A stretch of DNA of 64,000 nt from Desulfosporosinus hippei DSM 8344 (GCF_900100785.1 NZ_FNCP01000004.1:1-64000); one strand, 5' to 3'. Positions 43,680 to 53,445 are shown, counted from the stretch's first letter. Program-made: numbers and translations. The notes: generated from the letters alone by a model not told the origin.

Positions 43680-45133
43680 TTAGGCAATTGGCGTAAACAT
43701 GGCGAGTATCAGACTTGGCTGAAATCTAAACTTATCTCTTTAATGCCGGAGCATGAAGCCCAAATTCGTTACTATGGCTCTGTTGTTGAAAAGGTTTATG
43801 TGTTAAACCTCGATCCTTTGAAAGATGTTATTGTTCCTCTGTATTCCTCTATCGGACGCCCTGCCCAAAACCAACCCGAGCTCTTTAGAGCCTTAGTCGT
43901 CATGGTTCACTGCAAAACCCAAGATCCTACTAAGTTTGTTATCTATTAAGGTCTTCTCCGGTCCTATCTGCTATCTGCGGTTTCGAGGGTCAAACGCCTG
44001 GAGTCGGTACCTTCTACGATTTACTTGCTCGGTTGTGGCTGGCTGATGCTCCACAAAAAGAGATCAAAACACCCAAATCCAAAGGCCAAAAACGCCCCAA
44101 GTCTGGTGATAAATTGAACCTAAACACCCTGGTATCGTCAAAAAACTTGTCGATAAGGCATTGCAAGGTCGGCTTATTGAAAAAAGACCTGTGCGCATTT
44201 TGCAGAGAATATTAAAAGAGTGTGCCGTTATACCATCGTCCAAGCTTGGTCTGCTCGGTAATCCTGATAACTTGGCGGTTTCCGGTGACGGATCTCTACT
44301 CCTAACCGGTGCCAGTCCCTACTGCAAAAGGCTCTGCAAATGCCACACCCAAGGCATTTACCGCTGCAAGTGTAAGCGCTCCTTTACCGACCCCGCTGCA
44401 AACTGGGGTTGGGATAGTTATCATGAACAATGGTTTTATGGACACACCCTGTACTCTATTACTTCGGCAGATAGTCCAAATGACCTTCCGATGTTTAGTA
44501 CAGGGTTCTCGGCATGATAGTGTCACCTTTGTCTTCTCTTGGGTTGAACTCCTTAATCTCTATCCCGAATTTAAATTTAGTAAAGCTCTTTTAGATTCGG
44601 CCCACGATGTCTATGATATTTATCGCCTGCTATGGGCCAATCAAACGGAACCTTTCATCGACCTTAATGGCCGTAACAAAGGCCATTCAATCTATTCTGG
44701 GCCGCTTACTGTCAATGCCTTTGGAGTTCCTATCTGTATGGCCAACCTACCTATGCGCAATTGGGGATTTAACAATAATAGATGCCGGATTAAGTGGCGT
44801 TGCCCTCATTACAAGGACAAGAGTCAATGTCCTAAACAACAGGAATGTTCTCCAAGCAGCTATGGTCGTGTCATCTACACCAAACCCAACTGGGATTTGC
44901 GTCTTTTTACTCCAACTCCCCGCGACTCCAAGGCGTGGAAGGGGATTTATACCCGAAGAACTACTGTTGAGCGTACTTTCAAGAGAATTCTTGTTGACCA
45001 TAAAATTGAAAATGCCCGATGTCGAAGTAAAAAGCGCTGGTTTTGGCAAGCAACTTTGGCGGCAGTCAATCAGCACTTGGATGCGCAAGTTGCAATACTA
45101 AAGCCTTCTATTCTTTCTGACATAGTCTCCTAA
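43680..45133 (+). pseudogene. Frameshifted DDE transposase of a type seen in Peptococcaceae
   Basis: The coding sequence is split over several frames: 43680-43949 (GNWRKHGEYQTWLKSKLISL, IGRPAQNQPELFRALV), then fragments in other frames, and the long 3' part from 44309 (LLDSAHDVYDIYRLL, GPLTVNAFGVPICMANLPM, RGFYTRRTTVERTFKRIL-type end). The DDE core is spread over these. A short in-frame TTG behind GGAGGCG starts it at about 43680. Multiple shifts and stops make it inactive. Family identity is from memory, not search. Confidence 0.7.
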
Positions 45134-45501
45134 CCATTTCAAAAGCTGCTTAACCAGGCTTAAAAGAAGCCCCCCTCTGCTTAACCGGGTTTTAAAAATT
45201 ACTTGGAACACCGGCTTCTTTCCTATTGCCTTTTTGGGAAAGCGAACTTCTTCTTTTGCTTATATTAGCTATGTGAAGTTGTCAAAGAGCATTAATTGGT
45301 TGGTATCCCCACATTACCCAAGTTCAGTCACTTAGTTTCCGAGATGCTACTAAGATTGACAAACAGTAACCCTGTGTCTTTTCGCTATCCTTTTCCAATA
45401 CGCCTTGCCTCAATCCATTAGACAAGCCACATAGAGTGGACTGATTTTCTTCACACGTCTTATCGATTAAACGCCGCCAGTCACAGGATCGGTACATTTA
45501 A
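45134..45501. other. Decayed intergenic stretch
   Basis: No intact gene; short T-rich tracts and no recognisable signal. Probably the tail of the broken transposase element. Confidence 0.3.
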
Positions 45502-45756
45502 ATGGCCACTCGTATCTTTCGTAAGATGAATAAATTGAATCACAGCTCCAAGCCTTGTTGCCTACTTACCCATGCGGATTTGGTTATACTGATAGACAAG
45601 ATTGTGGTATATGAGCGAAATGGCGAAGGCTTAGATATAGAGGTTGAGTGGAATACACCGTTATACACTCTCTACACCCTCTCATACCAAGCCTTTCAGC
45701 TCACGGCACATATAGCACTATTGGGGTCTCCACGTGCCTTGAGGATTCAAAAATGA
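45502..45756 (+). pseudogene. Possible recombinase fragment
   Basis: 84 codons with LTHADLVILIDKIVVYERNGEGLDIEVEW, which resembles the C-terminal region of large serine recombinases (LIDKIVV-x-E pattern). The rest of a recombinase is absent, and neither the N-terminal catalytic Ser region nor a DNA-binding tail is present. Confidence 0.35.
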
Positions 45757-45896
45757 TGCTCGAAGAAGCTAGTATCCCCTTGGCGGAAGCTGTCTGGCTT
45801 TTTTCCGGATCGAGTTACTCAACATTTATCATGTGGGTTGGATTCTAAAAGCACAAAGTTCTTTACAGACCATCTCTAGACCCAATTAACTGGATT

Positions 45897-48131
45897 TTAC
45901 TTAAACTCAATATCTTCATTTACTTTTTTATGAATATCAATTCTATTTTCAACATCAATTACGTTAACCAGCCAACCATTTAAAGTGCAGCTTTTTATAA
46001 ATTCGTCAATTCTATTGATACCATTGATTTCTTTCAATGTAACTATTACACCAAAACGAATCCCCATTCCATCTTTAGGATCCAATCTATTGTTTGTTTT
46101 AATTTCCATCCCCCAGTTTTTATTATTATATGATTTTTTGGGCATCATTCTATCTTTAGGTCTTTCAGCAACATATTTTACATTGTCCCATTTTCTAAAT
46201 CTGTCTCTTGCTTCACCTTCTAGGAGATAGTTTTTCTCGGTATTTAATGCTTCCTCTTGATTTTGCTTATCACCTGTAATATCTTTTACCTTTCCCTGAT
46301 TACTGATTCTTCCAAAATGAAGATTAAGTTCAGTATTAGTGTAATCAACACCTTGTGCTCTATCGCATATAGGGAAATAACACATGGTTGCTCTCGCGAT
46401 ATAGGGATATTTATCATCTTTAATTGGAATCGGGAAATGATAATTATACGTGTTCCATTTTTCACTTATATCAGATACCAAAAATTTAATCTCATCTTCT
46501 TTTGTTTGAACAATATCGTCTATCTTGATAGGCACAACACCATGTCCATAAAGAGCGACTTCTTCTGGAGTTGGCTTTTCATTCCAATCTCTTGCAGCAT
46601 CAATAATCATTGCTTTAGCAACTTCTCTGCTCAAACCTAAAATATCAATTAAATAGGATAATTTACGGGCAATCCAAGGAGAAGCAAACGAAGTACCAGC
46701 AACATTTGCTGCGCCTAATGGTTCGCAAACTTGAATATATTGCTCCTCACTCCCGCCATAATAACTAATATCAGGTTTTGCAAAAAATGACAATGCAAGC
46801 CCTTTTCTTGCATATTTTGTTGATAGACCTCTTCTCGTCACGGCATTCACCACCATGCTGTTTATTGAATCAGCAGGCGAACCGATTTTTACAATATCAT
46901 CACTCGGTTTATTTGTTCCTGCTACAACAAAAATAACATCGTTTTCATACTGAATTTGATCTAATACCGCAGCTTCTGCGGAAATAAAATTATCATTAAC
47001 TTCTTGATTACTTCCAAGTGAAATATTCCAGACTTTTATATCTTTATTATTAGCAATAATATTTTTTATCTGCTTTGTAATTGTAAAAGAAGAGAATTTT
47101 GAGCCAGCCGCAACACCAAAGTGGCGCACTTTAAATCTACCGCATCCATCATCCAACCATGGATTTAATCTAGCACCATCTACAATAAGCGATGACACAG
47201 CCGTACCATGACGATAATCATTTGTGCTTTTGGGAAGATTATCGTCAACCATATCATAATATTCTACCCATTCACTAAAATAAACACGTTTATCAAACAA
47301 GGTATCAATGACTCCAATAATTGGTTCAATGCTCGGAGAAGGGATATACAACATACCCTGCCGGTATTCTTGAATAAAATCTTCAGGGGATAATTCTGCT
47401 AAATCCACCGTTGCCATTGAAACAAGGTAAGGAGCTTTTTCAAATAAAAGCTTTAACTGATTTTCGTCTAGAAATACTGTCTGGTTATCTAATATTCTAC
47501 TTGTTAAAATATCAATTCCTATATTTTTAAATATTGTTTTTGTATCTGTACCGGTGTTATATAGTGTAACGATGCTTTGCTTGAGTTGGGGTGTTGCCAT
47601 CTCCACCTCAAAATCATTGATGTATGAAACATCAGCTACCACTTGTTTAAAAACAGATTTGCTTATCGAAAATTGTTTAAATGGAACCTTATCGATTATT
47701 TTTTTATCTTCAAAAATAGATTTACTTATACCATCTCGAAACCCAGATTTTAAAACTTCACTTGCTTCAGAAAGCAAATCAATACTTTGATCTAAATCTT
47801 TAAGATCCAGAAAATAAGTAATGATATGTTTGCTCTTTTCTTCATTGAATTTAGCCCCTACAATAGCAAAATTAGAATCTTTTCCTCTAAATAAGCCAGA
47901 TATCCGATTACTTTTTGCAACTATTTTATTATAATAAACACTAATTAAAATACCTTGAAAAGGTCTTTTTTCTAGTTTCCAAAACTCTTTAATTTGACCT
48001 AGTTTAGATTTCAGTCTAAGCAATTGGTCACTTGACACTACTTCTTTACTGTTCATGGCAGCTCCTCCGCCATTGCCACTTTTTGAAGCTTGAACAAATC
48101 GCTTACCTTTCAGTTCTAGTACATTATTCAT
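45897..48131 (-). CDS. ietS: Subtilisin-like (S8) serine protease, IetS-type
   Basis: 744 residues. An N-terminal domain of about 240 residues of unknown fold precedes an S8 catalytic domain whose triad is visible: Asp in IIGVIDTLFDK, His in DYRHGTAVSSLI, Ser in GTSFASPWIARK. A C-terminal beta-rich region follows. There is no signal peptide or prodomain, so it is cytosolic. The start overlaps the upstream ATPase gene by 8 bases. This pair is the layout of IetAS, described as a plasmid-stability toxin-antitoxin pair and as a phage-defence system; the symbol is by homology and gene order. Confidence 0.8.
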   Translation of the reverse strand: MNNVLELKGKRFVQASKSGNGGGAAMNSKEVVSSDQLLRLKSKLGQIKEFWKLEKRPFQGILISVYYNKIVAKSNRISGLFRGKDSNFAIVGAKFNEEKSKHIITYFLDLKDLDQSIDLLSEASEVLKSGFRDGISKSIFEDKKIIDKVPFKQFSISKSVFKQVVADVSYINDFEVEMATPQLKQSIVTLYNTGTDTKTIFKNIGIDILTSRILDNQTVFLDENQLKLLFEKAPYLVSMATVDLAELSPEDFIQEYRQGMLYIPSPSIEPIIGVIDTLFDKRVYFSEWVEYYDMVDDNLPKSTNDYRHGTAVSSLIVDGARLNPWLDDGCGRFKVRHFGVAAGSKFSSFTITKQIKNIIANNKDIKVWNISLGSNQEVNDNFISAEAAVLDQIQYENDVIFVVAGTNKPSDDIVKIGSPADSINSMVVNAVTRRGLSTKYARKGLALSFFAKPDISYYGGSEEQYIQVCEPLGAANVAGTSFASPWIARKLSYLIDILGLSREVAKAMIIDAARDWNEKPTPEEVALYGHGVVPIKIDDIVQTKEDEIKFLVSDISEKWNTYNYHFPIPIKDDKYPYIARATMCYFPICDRAQGVDYTNTELNLHFGRISNQGKVKDITGDKQNQEEALNTEKNYLLEGEARDRFRKWDNVKYVAERPKDRMMPKKSYNNKNWGMEIKTNNRLDPKDGMGIRFGVIVTLKEINGINRIDEFIKSCTLNGWLVNVIDVENRIDIHKKVNEDIEFK

Positions 48132-49191
48132 CTTGATCTTCCTCCTTATTCAGCTTTCTTGATACCGCACTTTTAGATTCTCCTTTAAGTTTTTCTATTT
48201 CTCGCACTGTAAAACCTTGTACATAAAGTTGGGTAATGTCAGTTTGTTCGAGATTACCGATTAGATTATTATAAAGTCTTCTTAAGTAGTCATGCTCAAA
48301 ATTCACATCACTGAATGCTAAAGATGTTTTTATAATATTTTTTAGTTCTCCAGGATACGGCAGGTTTTCTGTTGCTTTCAATATTTTTTTAAATAACCTT
48401 GAATCTTTTGAAATACCTTTAAAATTTTTAATAAAAGATGAGAAGTAATGCTCCGCAACTTCAATCAAATCTTCCTTACTATATCGATTAAAATTAATGA
48501 CTGCATCGAAACGCCTTGTTAATGCTTTGTCAAAACTTGAATATAAATTTGTTGTTGCAATAATTACTATTTCTTTATTTAAATCAGTCAACCTATCGAG
48601 TTCTCTCAAAATAGTTGAAGTAACTCTGCCCATTTCACGTACATCATTAGAATTAATCCTATCCAATGCAATTACATCTATTTCATCGAATAAAATAACA
48701 ACTTTATTTGAATGTGGAATTGTATTTATTTCATTAAACACGCTTGTAATATTTTTATTAGTTTGACCTAATTTACTGTCAATTAAGTTATCAAAATCAA
48801 CATAAAACAATGTTCTATCCAGTAAACGAGCTACATGTTTAGCAGCCTCTGTTTTCCCGCTGCCAGGCAACCCTTCAAAAAGAAACTTGTTAATTCCGAT
48901 ATTGTGATTTACAGCATTAATAATACCTTTTATATCATCAGATATCTCCACAGGTAAATTTAGTGGCTCCATTCCTCTAGTATCTAATTGCTTTAAAAAC
49001 TTACTTTCAAAATCACTACTTTGCGGCGTATACAAATTTGATTCTGAAATTAAACTCATAATATATTCAGCCAACTGATAGTCCCCAATACTATCAAAGT
49101 GTCTTGCTATATTTATAGATTCATTTCTAAAAGCACTCTCGTTTCTTTCAACATGATATTTTATTAGATTTAAAACGTTTTGCTTTTTCAT
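48124..49191 (-). CDS. ietA: AAA+ ATPase partner of the protease, IetA-type
   Basis: 355 residues. N-terminal helical region, then an AAA+ module: Walker A LFEGLPGSGKTEAAKH, Walker B VVILFDEIDVIAL, sensor residues, arginine finger region TRRFDAVINF. The C-terminus (YVQGFTVREIEKLKGESKSAVSRKLN) has an HTH-like look. It likely gates or restrains the protease. The gene is first in the pair and has its own AT-rich upstream region without clear promoter. Confidence 0.8.
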   Translation of the reverse strand: MKKQNVLNLIKYHVERNESAFRNESINIARHFDSIGDYQLAEYIMSLISESNLYTPQSSDFESKFLKQLDTRGMEPLNLPVEISDDIKGIINAVNHNIGINKFLFEGLPGSGKTEAAKHVARLLDRTLFYVDFDNLIDSKLGQTNKNITSVFNEINTIPHSNKVVILFDEIDVIALDRINSNDVREMGRVTSTILRELDRLTDLNKEIVIIATTNLYSSFDKALTRRFDAVINFNRYSKEDLIEVAEHYFSSFIKNFKGISKDSRLFKKILKATENLPYPGELKNIIKTSLAFSDVNFEHDYLRRLYNNLIGNLEQTDITQLYVQGFTVREIEKLKGESKSAVSRKLNKEEDQDE

Positions 49192-49416
49192 AATCGCACC
49201 TCCGATTTCTTTTCTATTATATCATGAATCGGGACAAAATTATATATATATGGGACAAAATTATTTAATTCAATATATTTCCTTGCAATTTATCATACCT
49301 AATCTTTTTCTATGACAGGTTCTATTCTTCTAAGCATTCTATAATAATCTCTTTCCAAATATAAGGATATAAAGAAAGCCATGAACTGGATTTCAACTCA
49401 CGGCTTTTGCTAATTT
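49192..49416. other. Intergenic stretch upstream of ietA
   Basis: AT-rich; TATATATAT and GGGACAAAATTA direct repeats are seen, possible promoter or operator region. Nothing else. Confidence 0.3.
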
Positions 49417-50052
49417 CTATTCTATTTTATCCCTCAACACGTTGCAAAAGGCATACAACCTCACAGTGCCTTGTGTATATTCCGGCGTGAGAGCCACACT
49501 TGCACGGTAAAATAGCCACACCATGCCGCCCGGATAGAGAGCTACTTTTGGGGTAGACTTGACATGGGACCCCACATGGGATGCTTCAATGGGTCGAGGG
49601 CTGTGGCTCATTATGATGTATTCCTCTTGGGTAAGCCCCATCCCTTGATTTAGGGTAGCATCCGGTGTCCCCATATCAAGTCTTGCTCTGGGGTCAACAA
49701 AATACGCGTGGCTCAATACAGCGGAGGGATGGCCCAATTTCTCCTGTGAGAGGTGGCTCAGTGGCCACCGGAATGGCGGCTCTTGAACCGAAATATTCGG
49801 TGAGGCTCCCTCCCCGGCATGGTGTGGCTGTTTGTCCGGTGAGGGGGCTATCTGTCCGTGCAAGTGTGGCTCAAGGAGCGGAATATACACCTTGAGGATA
49901 CAATAAAGATGCCGTACCCTTCTGGTATCCCCTTGGCGGTAGGGCCGATTTTCATCATCCCAATCATAGTCATTTAGGAGATAGGTGATGATCTGCGCAG
50001 CCCAGGCAATAAAAAAGAAGCCATGCTTTTCGAAAAGAAAACATTGCCTCAT
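49417..50052 (-). CDS. Hypothetical protein of unusual composition
   Basis: An open frame of 211 codons not recognised. Residues 1-30 are aromatic and hydrophobic (FFFIAWAAQIITYLL), then DYDWDDENRPYRQGDTRRVRHLY, then a Pro/His/Gly-rich stretch. It is much richer in G and C than neighbours and the ribosome site is weak. It could be a foreign or decayed gene, or a non-coding GC-rich island element. Confidence 0.3.
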   Translation of the reverse strand: MRQCFLFEKHGFFFIAWAAQIITYLLNDYDWDDENRPYRQGDTRRVRHLYCILKVYIPLLEPHLHGQIAPSPDKQPHHAGEGASPNISVQEPPFRWPLSHLSQEKLGHPSAVLSHAYFVDPRARLDMGTPDATLNQGMGLTQEEYIIMSHSPRPIEASHVGSHVKSTPKVALYPGGMVWLFYRASVALTPEYTQGTVRLYAFCNVLRDKIE

Positions 50053-50146
50053 AAGCTCATACCTGGTGGCAGCATTATTAAATTACGTTGAGTTTATATA
50101 TAAACAAAGGTATCAAAATCTTTACATCTTAATGCCTTTGTTTTTT

Positions 50147-50878
50147 CTATCTTTGTATATCTGATGCCAGTTTAATAGTCTCTAAATGTGACATTCCTTT
50201 ACTATTCGCAGAAATAACATCTACTATCTCAACCTTAGTTCCCAACAAAAACTCATAATCTAACATCATGCTTTTAAACACTTTATTAGCCCCATCATAT
50301 GTATGTTTATATGAATTATATAAGTCCGCTAAAAGTTCTAATGTACAAGTTTCGTAATTTATAATCTCGATTGGGTTATATTCAACAGGCAACAATTGCT
50401 TTTCATCAATCATTTTTGCCTCAGCTGTTATTAACGATTCTGGCTCATGATTTTGAAAGTTCCTAGCTCTATTTATACCGACCAGTATTTTAAGAATGTC
50501 ATCTTCAATTTCTCTCATTTCAAAAGACAAAGTTTTTTTCTTCTTTTTCTTTTTTATTAATTCTCTAAATTTATAGTATGAGAGCGAACTGTCCTGTAAA
50601 TCACCTATCACATTTAATAAGTGCGTTTCGATATGTCCTTGTAAAGCCAAAAAATCACTATAATCATCGTACGGAATGTCTATTGCTGATGTTTGTTTTA
50701 GCATGTTCTTACGTTGGACATCTTCGATATAGACCCTCAGTTCATTTAAATACCTGTCTTGTTTCTTTAATAGTTTATAACATCTGCAAATGAGCTGATA
50801 TAGATAATAAATAAAGGCCCCTTTGGTATCTAATTGAAATGTCTTTAGCTTTCTTTTTTCCTCTTTTGGGATTTCCAT
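50147..50878 (-). CDS. Possible HEPN-fold protein, unknown function
   Basis: 243 residues, helical and lysine-rich, with a KKKKKKK run at about 108. The stretch ARNFQNHEPES contains R-N-F-Q-N-H, which fits the RX4H motif (polar residue after Arg) of HEPN ribonucleases. Most of the sequence is AT-rich and not recognised. Located beside the IetAS pair in the island, so a role in defence or toxicity is possible. Weak call: the RX4H hit could be chance. Confidence 0.45.
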   Translation of the reverse strand: MEIPKEEKRKLKTFQLDTKGAFIYYLYQLICRCYKLLKKQDRYLNELRVYIEDVQRKNMLKQTSAIDIPYDDYSDFLALQGHIETHLLNVIGDLQDSSLSYYKFRELIKKKKKKKTLSFEMREIEDDILKILVGINRARNFQNHEPESLITAEAKMIDEKQLLPVEYNPIEIINYETCTLELLADLYNSYKHTYDGANKVFKSMMLDYEFLLGTKVEIVDVISANSKGMSHLETIKLASDIQR

Positions 50879-51254
50879 CTGATCACCTCATCACTCAATC
50901 TATACTGCACTCGCCCCGTCATTTTCAAAAATGTCATGTCAATCTATAAAATGCCCTCAAAAACGGGGCCAAAAAATGCACTTTTCCATCGCCGTTTTTG
51001 CCTGTTTTTTGCTCCCAAAACACTATATATGGTGTTCAAACCGTCTTATTTGTCCTTTTGACCACTATACGTCATCATTATTATACTCTTAACATACACC
51101 GCCCACGGAAACATGTCAACCGTCACCACAACCACCCGGTACCCCTGCTCTGAAAATCCCAGCCCTGGCCAAGTCTCTGAATCTAGGAGACAAAGAGCCC
51201 CATGGCGAGGGCTTCTTCAGGGCTAAAAAGTGCACGCCCATTAACACACTATAT
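50879..51254. other. Intergenic region upstream of the HEPN-type gene
   Basis: AT-rich promoter-like sequence. An inverted GAGCCC...GGGCTT hairpin at about 51194-51213 may be a terminator. No coding sequence recognised. Confidence 0.35.
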
Positions 51255-51375
51255 AATGATGCTCATTTTAAATACTTTATCTTCAACATTGAAGGAGTAA
51301 ATCCATTGTATGCTTTTACTGCCGCTGCAATGTTCTTGTTCAACCCACCTAAAGAAGACCGGAATCCATTTGTGT
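51255..51375 (+). repeat. Right copy of the island-flanking direct repeat
   Basis: Full-length copy of the sequence at 42604. The + strand reads KYFIFNIEGVNPLYAFTAAA, then MFLFNPPKEDRNPFV-stop: a plausible protein C-terminus, family unknown. Its end overlaps the 3' end of the radical SAM gene on the minus strand. Confidence 0.6.
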
Positions 51376-52221
51376 AAAGTTATCTTCTGGCACCACTAAA
51401 AGTCTATCTATGGTTTCAATCATCTCTGGCTTATCCTTAGGAATATTCCCATTAATTGGAGCATAATTCGACATGTGATCACTGAGCAGCTCGAAAGGAC
51501 CTTCTAAGTTAGCTATCAGAAGTCGGGTTTCCCTTAATACTTCGTAGGGACTGAGAAGCTGAAATCGCCCTTGTTGGTAGTCTTCATAAAGGGGCGTCCC
51601 TTTCCAAGGAACATAAGTGCGGAACCGAACAAAATCCGGGGTAAAGGCATTAAGCACCCGAGCACTTTCTAAAGCATGTTCTTGAGTACGTTCACGTCCA
51701 CCGATCCCAAGGAGGATATACTCACTCAGTTCAAGACCGGCCTCTCTCACCTTGAGACCTTCTTCGATCATTTCAGCTGCAGTGAAGCCTTTTTTAATCC
51801 TACGAAGAACTTCGTCATCCCCACTCTCCATTCCCGAGTGTATACGGGTTAAGCCTGCCTCTTTTAGAAGGCGAAACTCACTGAGTTTTTTTAACTTCAT
51901 GAATTTCGCAGAGCCATAGACGGTCATACGTTTCAAGTAGGGAAACATTTCCCGAGCATAGTGAAGAATCTCTAAAAGCTGATCTGTTTTCATTAAAATA
52001 GTGTTCCCATCGGGGAAAAAGATCGACCTTACTTTGTTGCCATGAAAATCTCGGGCCATGAGAAGGTCTTCTTTTATATCGGCCACAGATCGGATTCGAA
52101 ACTTTGTGTTCCGATACATACCACAAAATGTACAATCATTGTGGGGACAGCCGATAGTCGCTTGAATCAGCAAACTTTCGGCTTCACTGGGTGGACGATA
52201 GACCGTTCCTTCATAACGCAT
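51349..52221 (-). CDS. Radical SAM protein (COG1032-like)
   Basis: 290 residues. The cluster motif is CPHNDCTFCGMY (C-x4-C-x2-C, known in this family). Then conserved VRSIFFPDGNTI, the AGLTRIHSGMESGDDEVL-like segment binding AdoMet, and YILLGIGG. Such proteins are AdoMet-dependent radical enzymes of uncharacterised substrate. The C-terminal tail is encoded inside the direct repeat. Start ATG is not followed by a signal peptide. Confidence 0.8.
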   Translation of the reverse strand: MRYEGTVYRPPSEAESLLIQATIGCPHNDCTFCGMYRNTKFRIRSVADIKEDLLMARDFHGNKVRSIFFPDGNTILMKTDQLLEILHYAREMFPYLKRMTVYGSAKFMKLKKLSEFRLLKEAGLTRIHSGMESGDDEVLRRIKKGFTAAEMIEEGLKVREAGLELSEYILLGIGGRERTQEHALESARVLNAFTPDFVRFRTYVPWKGTPLYEDYQQGRFQLLSPYEVLRETRLLIANLEGPFELLSDHMSNYAPINGNIPKDKPEMIETIDRLLVVPEDNFTQMDSGLL

Positions 52222-52486
52222 GAATTCACTCTCCTTGCAAAGTCTATTCGCTAGTAGCTTCTTCCTTACGACATTGCTCTATATGCCTAATCATCTCATA
52301 ACTTTTCTGCGAAATAGGGGGAACTTTGTCTCTCCAATACAAAAAGGTTTAATATCTACTGTGATTCCAGCATGAATATTACTTCTTACTTGGCCATCCA
52401 ATCTTATTAATCCTCCCTTCTATGATTTGAGCATACAACATCGCAGGAATGCCAGTGAGATAAACTCAAAAAAATGTCAAACACGC
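52222..52486. other. Intergenic spacer
   Basis: No gene. A short ATGTCAA-N6-TTGACAT dyad at 52474-52493 overlaps the -35 of the next promoter. Confidence 0.4.
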
Positions 52487-52536
52487 TTGACATTGTACGT
52501 AAAGCTAACTATACTTATGCGTAAAGTTAACTTTAC
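52487..52536 (+). promoter_or_regulatory. Promoter and palindromic operators of the Xre/membrane-protein pair
   Basis: TTGACA (52487-52492), 17 bases, TATACT (52510-52515): near consensus. A perfect 16-bp palindrome GTAAAGTTAACTTTAC lies at 52521-52536, and an imperfect version GTAAAGCTAACTATAC covers the -10 at 52499-52514. These suit repression by the Xre protein encoded next. Confidence 0.75.
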
Positions 52537-52554
52537 TTTTTGGAGGATCCACAA

Positions 52555-52767
52555 GTGAAAAACCGTATTCAAGAACTGCGTAAAGATAAACGCATCACGC
52601 AAGAAGAATTAGCCGTATTATGCACTGTCACTCGACAAACAATTATTTCATTAGAAAATGGCCGCTATAACCCTTCCATTTTTTTGGCACACAAAATTGC
52701 TCAAATATTTCATTTGACAATAGAAGAAGTATTTCTTTTTGAGGAGGATATTCATGAACTACGCTAA
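52555..52767 (+). CDS. Xre-family transcriptional regulator
   Basis: 70 residues from GTG 52555, the ribosome site (TGGAGGA) immediately upstream. A compact HTH (IQELRKDKRITQEELAVLCT, TRQTIISLENGRYNPS) resembles the short Xre regulators with a membrane partner. Overlaps the membrane-protein gene by 14 bases. The palindromes at 52499-52536 are presumed sites. Confidence 0.85.
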   Translation: MKNRIQELRKDKRITQEELAVLCTVTRQTIISLENGRYNPSIFLAHKIAQIFHLTIEEVFLFEEDIHELR

Positions 52768-53173
52768 AAAAACTCTGCTATATTTTATCGGGCACACTTC
52801 CGTTGGTATTATTGCACTATTATATGCCCTTTTTAGCCCTTTCTCAGGGGGGGCCAAAGAAGGAATAATATCAGGTATAATCGGAGGATTCATCACAACG
52901 GGAGTATTAGGGATAGTTGTTAGCTTACGCTTAATCAATAACCCCCAAAAAGCAGCGGAAGTTGAAATGTCCAAAAACGAGGAACGAACTCAATTCCTCA
53001 GGATGAAAACTGCAGCTGCAATTTATTCCGTCATGATCTATGTTGAAAGTGCCGGAATTCTAGTAACAGGACTTCTCGGGTTCAGAGAAATATGCCTAAC
53101 CCTTGGGGCCGTGTTAATTATCAAAGTAATTCTGTATATAGGATTTGCTTCTCACTATTCTAAAAAGTACTAA
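52754..53173 (+). CDS. Membrane protein partner of the Xre regulator
   Basis: 139 residues from ATG 52754 (GAGGAGG upstream), with four hydrophobic segments (GHTSVGIIALLYALF, GGFITTGVLGIVVSL, SVMIYVESAGILVTGLLG, LGAVLIIKVILYIGF). DUF2178-like by pattern. Such Xre/TM pairs occur widely with unknown role; the membrane protein may sequester the regulator. Confidence 0.75.
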   Translation: MNYAKKTLLYFIGHTSVGIIALLYALFSPFSGGAKEGIISGIIGGFITTGVLGIVVSLRLINNPQKAAEVEMSKNEERTQFLRMKTAAAIYSVMIYVESAGILVTGLLGFREICLTLGAVLIIKVILYIGFASHYSKKY

Positions 53174-53445
53174 TCTGCGGGTAGACGCAGGAGCCACAGT
53201 CTTAAACGGGGGGCAATTTCAGCCGTCTTAGACTGTTCATCTATTGCCTGCATGATGGATGAAAGTTCTTTACCATATCCATTCTGTTCATTGCTAATAC
53301 AAGTATTCTTCAGATGTGCAAACTCAATGAGTCTTTTGCCGCCTTCGGTAAAATCTCCGCAGGCCACTACCACTTTTTCCTTCCCGCGTGGATCAGAAAC
53401 TCGCTCATATAAACGACTTCCAATTTTTACTTTAATACTTATATT
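53170..53445 (-). pseudogene. Orphan coding fragment without start codon
   Basis: Open frame of 91 codons with protein-like character (VKIGSRLYERVSDPRGKEKV, then VACGDFTEGGKRLIEFAHL, ELSSIMQAIDEQSKTAEIA) but no ATG, GTG or TTG before residue 25; an internal GTG at 53373 would give 67 residues. Probably the end of a truncated gene; family unknown. Confidence 0.35.

Noticed and set aside
44747-45101. Frames overlapping the transposase 3' part
   Set aside because: Other-frame shadows; the frame with the DSAHD and TRRTTVERTFKR pattern is the transposase.
50515-50560. CRISPR-like repeat
   Set aside because: It is only a run of Lys codons (AAA/AAG) in the HEPN-type gene.
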